Shown here in pieces: positions 61,353 to 64,000 of a stretch of 64,000 nt of DNA. Position 1 is the stretch's first letter. The number at the start of each line of letters is the position of its first letter. The stretch comes from Tomocerus qinae (taxonomy: Eukaryota; Arthropoda; Collembola; Entomobryomorpha; Tomoceridae), in assembly GCA_020055645.1 (NCBI GenBank), contig CM034547.1, forward strand, positions 38,605,909-38,669,908. Reading direction: 5' to 3'. Under the pieces are notes generated by a model. The model was not told the DNA's origin and did not search any database. It saw only the letters and a list, made by a program, of their open reading frames with translations. The position numbers were made by a program, and so were the translations under genes.

Positions 61353-64000
61353 CTATAAATAAACAGACAATGATATTAGCACTTGCAACTGTATATATAA
61401 TTCTATGTACAAACAACTTGACATCGTTTCATCTTTATAGCAGATTTGCAATTGCAGTATAATTATTTGCATCGCTTGAAAACTCCTTCTGCTCGTTACG
61501 TGGCAGTTAGTGCTAGGAAATAATTTAATATCCACTTGAGGGGTCCCTAATCCTTCCTTTACAAAAACATGAACATTACAAAAATACACATTACAATGGG
61601 ATGCTAAGAACTAAACGTCGTTACAAAAACATACAGTAGCTTGTATTGTAGTAACAATCACAGTCAAACAATACAAAAGAAAAAAAAATCATGTCCCGTA
61701 ATAAAGACCTACTGAAGTCTTAGAGAATTCAACCAACATAGGAATGGACATATCCAAAGCTAACTTGTCACGCATTTTATAAACCATTTCCTAATATCAA
61801 CCAACAATCAATTCGAAATCATTTTTGCAATAGTGACTGTCGGACTACTATTTATTTTCCTTGTGCAAGCAAAAGTAAATAACAATTTCAGCAACTTAAT
61901 AAATGTCATTATTTGCCTTTTGCTTGTACTCATAAAGAACTCCTACATTTATTCCTCAGTCTATATAAAGGTATATGGTCGATATCAAAGTTTATTGCAG
62001 ATTACAAACAGATTGGACTTGACTACATCCACTTCCATCTTGCAAAGCATTGCAATTGCTAGCCTTATGAGAAAATAATTCTTCAGATAGAGTTCGACGG
62101 GGAAACAATAATATCTTAACATTTACTACTTATCAAGCTGTCACATCACAGCGGCCTTTCTTTCCCGTCTCATTGTTATCATTAGGTGTACATCTAGCCA
62201 GCCTCAGTCATTCGCAGTTATAAATACAAATAGAAAATAGAGAGCAAGCGATTAGCACCCAATTTATATTTTTTAATTTGTTACGGACTAAACTTGTAAG
62301 ATTCAATTATGAATTCCTCCTACAAGAGACTCTTGGACACCTACACGACAACGACAAATTAATCTTTTATCTCTCAGTTGTAAATAGTTTGTAGGTTGTT
62401 GTTGGCTCTTACGATTAGCTACATAGGACTCTTTAACACAGAGTGGTACTTATGTGCAGATAAGTGAATGGGAAAAGTAAGCTAAAGTAAGTAGAGTGTT
62501 TACTGTCAGTCAAAAATAAGCCAAGCCTATCCTATACTCAAGATTTAATTTTTAAAACCAACAACTCAATAGATAAGAATGACGAACAATAAAGAGGCTT
62601 CTCTATCTCGAACAGCACATATTTATTTGTTCTTCCTTTATTATCCATAATAAATATGTAGAAACAAAGGGAAACCTTTGTATGAATAATGTCTCAGGCA
62701 TTTATTAAGTAATTAAGTTATTAGTATTCGTCACTCACTGCTAATCTCAGTCTACGTGCGTCTAGGCCTTTATTTATATTGGACCCACCTACTCACTTTT
62801 TTATACAGTGATAACCTTAGAGCGATAGCCTTTTATACTCCTACCTACTCTTCTGCCAGAAGAACTAATGTATTTATCATTTATATAGAGATAGGACAAT
62901 TCTCTAGTAAACATTTAATTCAACATGTACGTGGTCGGTCTATATATACTATTAAGGTTATATATTTATACTACTTTTGCTAATAGGATCGACATGACAT
63001 TTTTATAAGAGTCAAAGACATAAAGTGCTAAATAGTAGTAAGTAGTAGTAGATTGCTCCAAAAGGAAACCCACTTGAACAAGTGCCCGAAATGGTCTCAA
63101 TTTGAAAAGTATACAGTCTAAATGACACTTTCGAGTCCTTTTTCCTTTCCCGTAATTTCTTCATGGCAAGTAAACATTGAATTCTCCACGACACTTATTC
63201 TACTTACATGCCGACTCAGTTGTGTTGCATTCCATTTCATTGCAAAAAATACGCTGTCAAGTGAGCATACACTGTTATTTACTTTGGTTCGATGTCTTTG
63301 GCTCACACAGAGCTCACAATACATCAAAGTGTAAATTGGTTGGACGCGACGAGGTTTGGTAATACAATGTAAACAGAATACGCCATGGGCAATCGAAGTG
63401 TTGGGTTTCCAAAGTCTTGTCTTGCACACTACAGAAAGTGCCAAACCAATGCAAAGCCTTCAACAAAAACCAACTGTGGGTCTTCAACATGAAAATAATG
63501 CAAAACTCAACTCATGATCTTAAGTATCACCTCCTCCTACTAACATTAATATACATTTTTATTTACTGTATGAATTAATGTTTTTCCTCAGTAAATATTA
63601 CCTTACCGCTATATAAAACTTGATACTTAATTATATATCCAAAAGAAAAAGGGACACACAGCAATGCTTATACTTATATATCGTAGTAAATACCAACCTA
63701 GATGCCAAACCAAAAAGCATGCATACAAAATACAAACTAATCTTGACGTGTATAACTAGGTACATACATTATACTTACATGCCGATGTGTAAACAATTCA
63801 AAGGCAAGTCATGCATTGACACAGAACAGGCACGAGGAAATATCCAAGTCGACAATGCATTTTGACAGCTATTTCTACTCTCAACAGCTTTAGTTGTCAT
63901 TGTTTCGCAAACTGAAGGAAGCCAGTGAACCAGCCTCTTGTCATAATATCACTTTTCTTCTTGTCACATGCTCGATAACAATATTTAGGCTTTTGTCAAA
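61353..64000. other. Intron upstream of the EC2 exon, continuing past the window
   Basis: No open frame here resembles a cadherin repeat or signal peptide on either strand, so the upstream exons of the gene must lie beyond 64,000. The sequence is AT-rich with no repeat family I recognise. Confidence 0.8.

Noticed and set aside
61353-63444. Upstream minus-strand frames as candidates for EC1
   Set aside because: None has cadherin motifs such as LDRE or DxNDN; EC1 must lie outside the window.

Overview
The window looks like nuclear DNA of an AT-rich invertebrate, most likely an arthropod. All coding sequence is in short exons separated by GT-AG introns, and the only gene I recognise is metazoan-specific. 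The arthropod assignment rests on blocks in the cytoplasmic tail (TSRSTTKTSSSPY-like and LELASSHSSDEDE) that I remember from Drosophila Starry night. The genus cannot be read from this sequence.

The right-hand third (about 42,070-61,352) holds the 3' part of one minus-strand gene, a Flamingo/Starry night/CELSR-type atypical cadherin and adhesion GPCR. I resolved 25 exons in a phase-consistent chain plus one alternative terminal exon. Every intron is GT-AG and the summed coding length is divisible by three. The visible product is 2,734 residues (exon 25 end) or 2,770 residues (exon 26 end). In order it has the last residues of cadherin repeat EC1, EC2-EC9, a membrane-distal SEA-like/FMN region, EGF-like domains, LamG1, EGF, LamG2, two EGFs, laminin-type EGF, hormone-receptor motif, GAIN domain with an intact H-L-S cleavage site, seven membrane helices and a tail of about 380 residues. 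The signal peptide, prodomain and EC1 lie beyond position 64,000, because nothing coding was found in 61,353-64,000.

The gene's 3' end appears to be branched. Exon 24 can splice in frame to an acidic exon ending -EDEF or to a more distal exon ending -GVLV. Both ends resemble PDZ-binding C termini, of different classes, so isoforms with different scaffold partners are possible.

The left two-thirds (1-42,070) contain no gene I can support. There are only short open frames of the kind expected by chance in AT-rich DNA, a few GC-richer islands, small simple repeats, and a surplus of the octamer ATTTGCAT/ATGCAAAT. It is best read as downstream intergenic or very long intronic DNA, possibly regulatory. 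I saw no tRNA, rRNA, CRISPR array or recognisable transposon.
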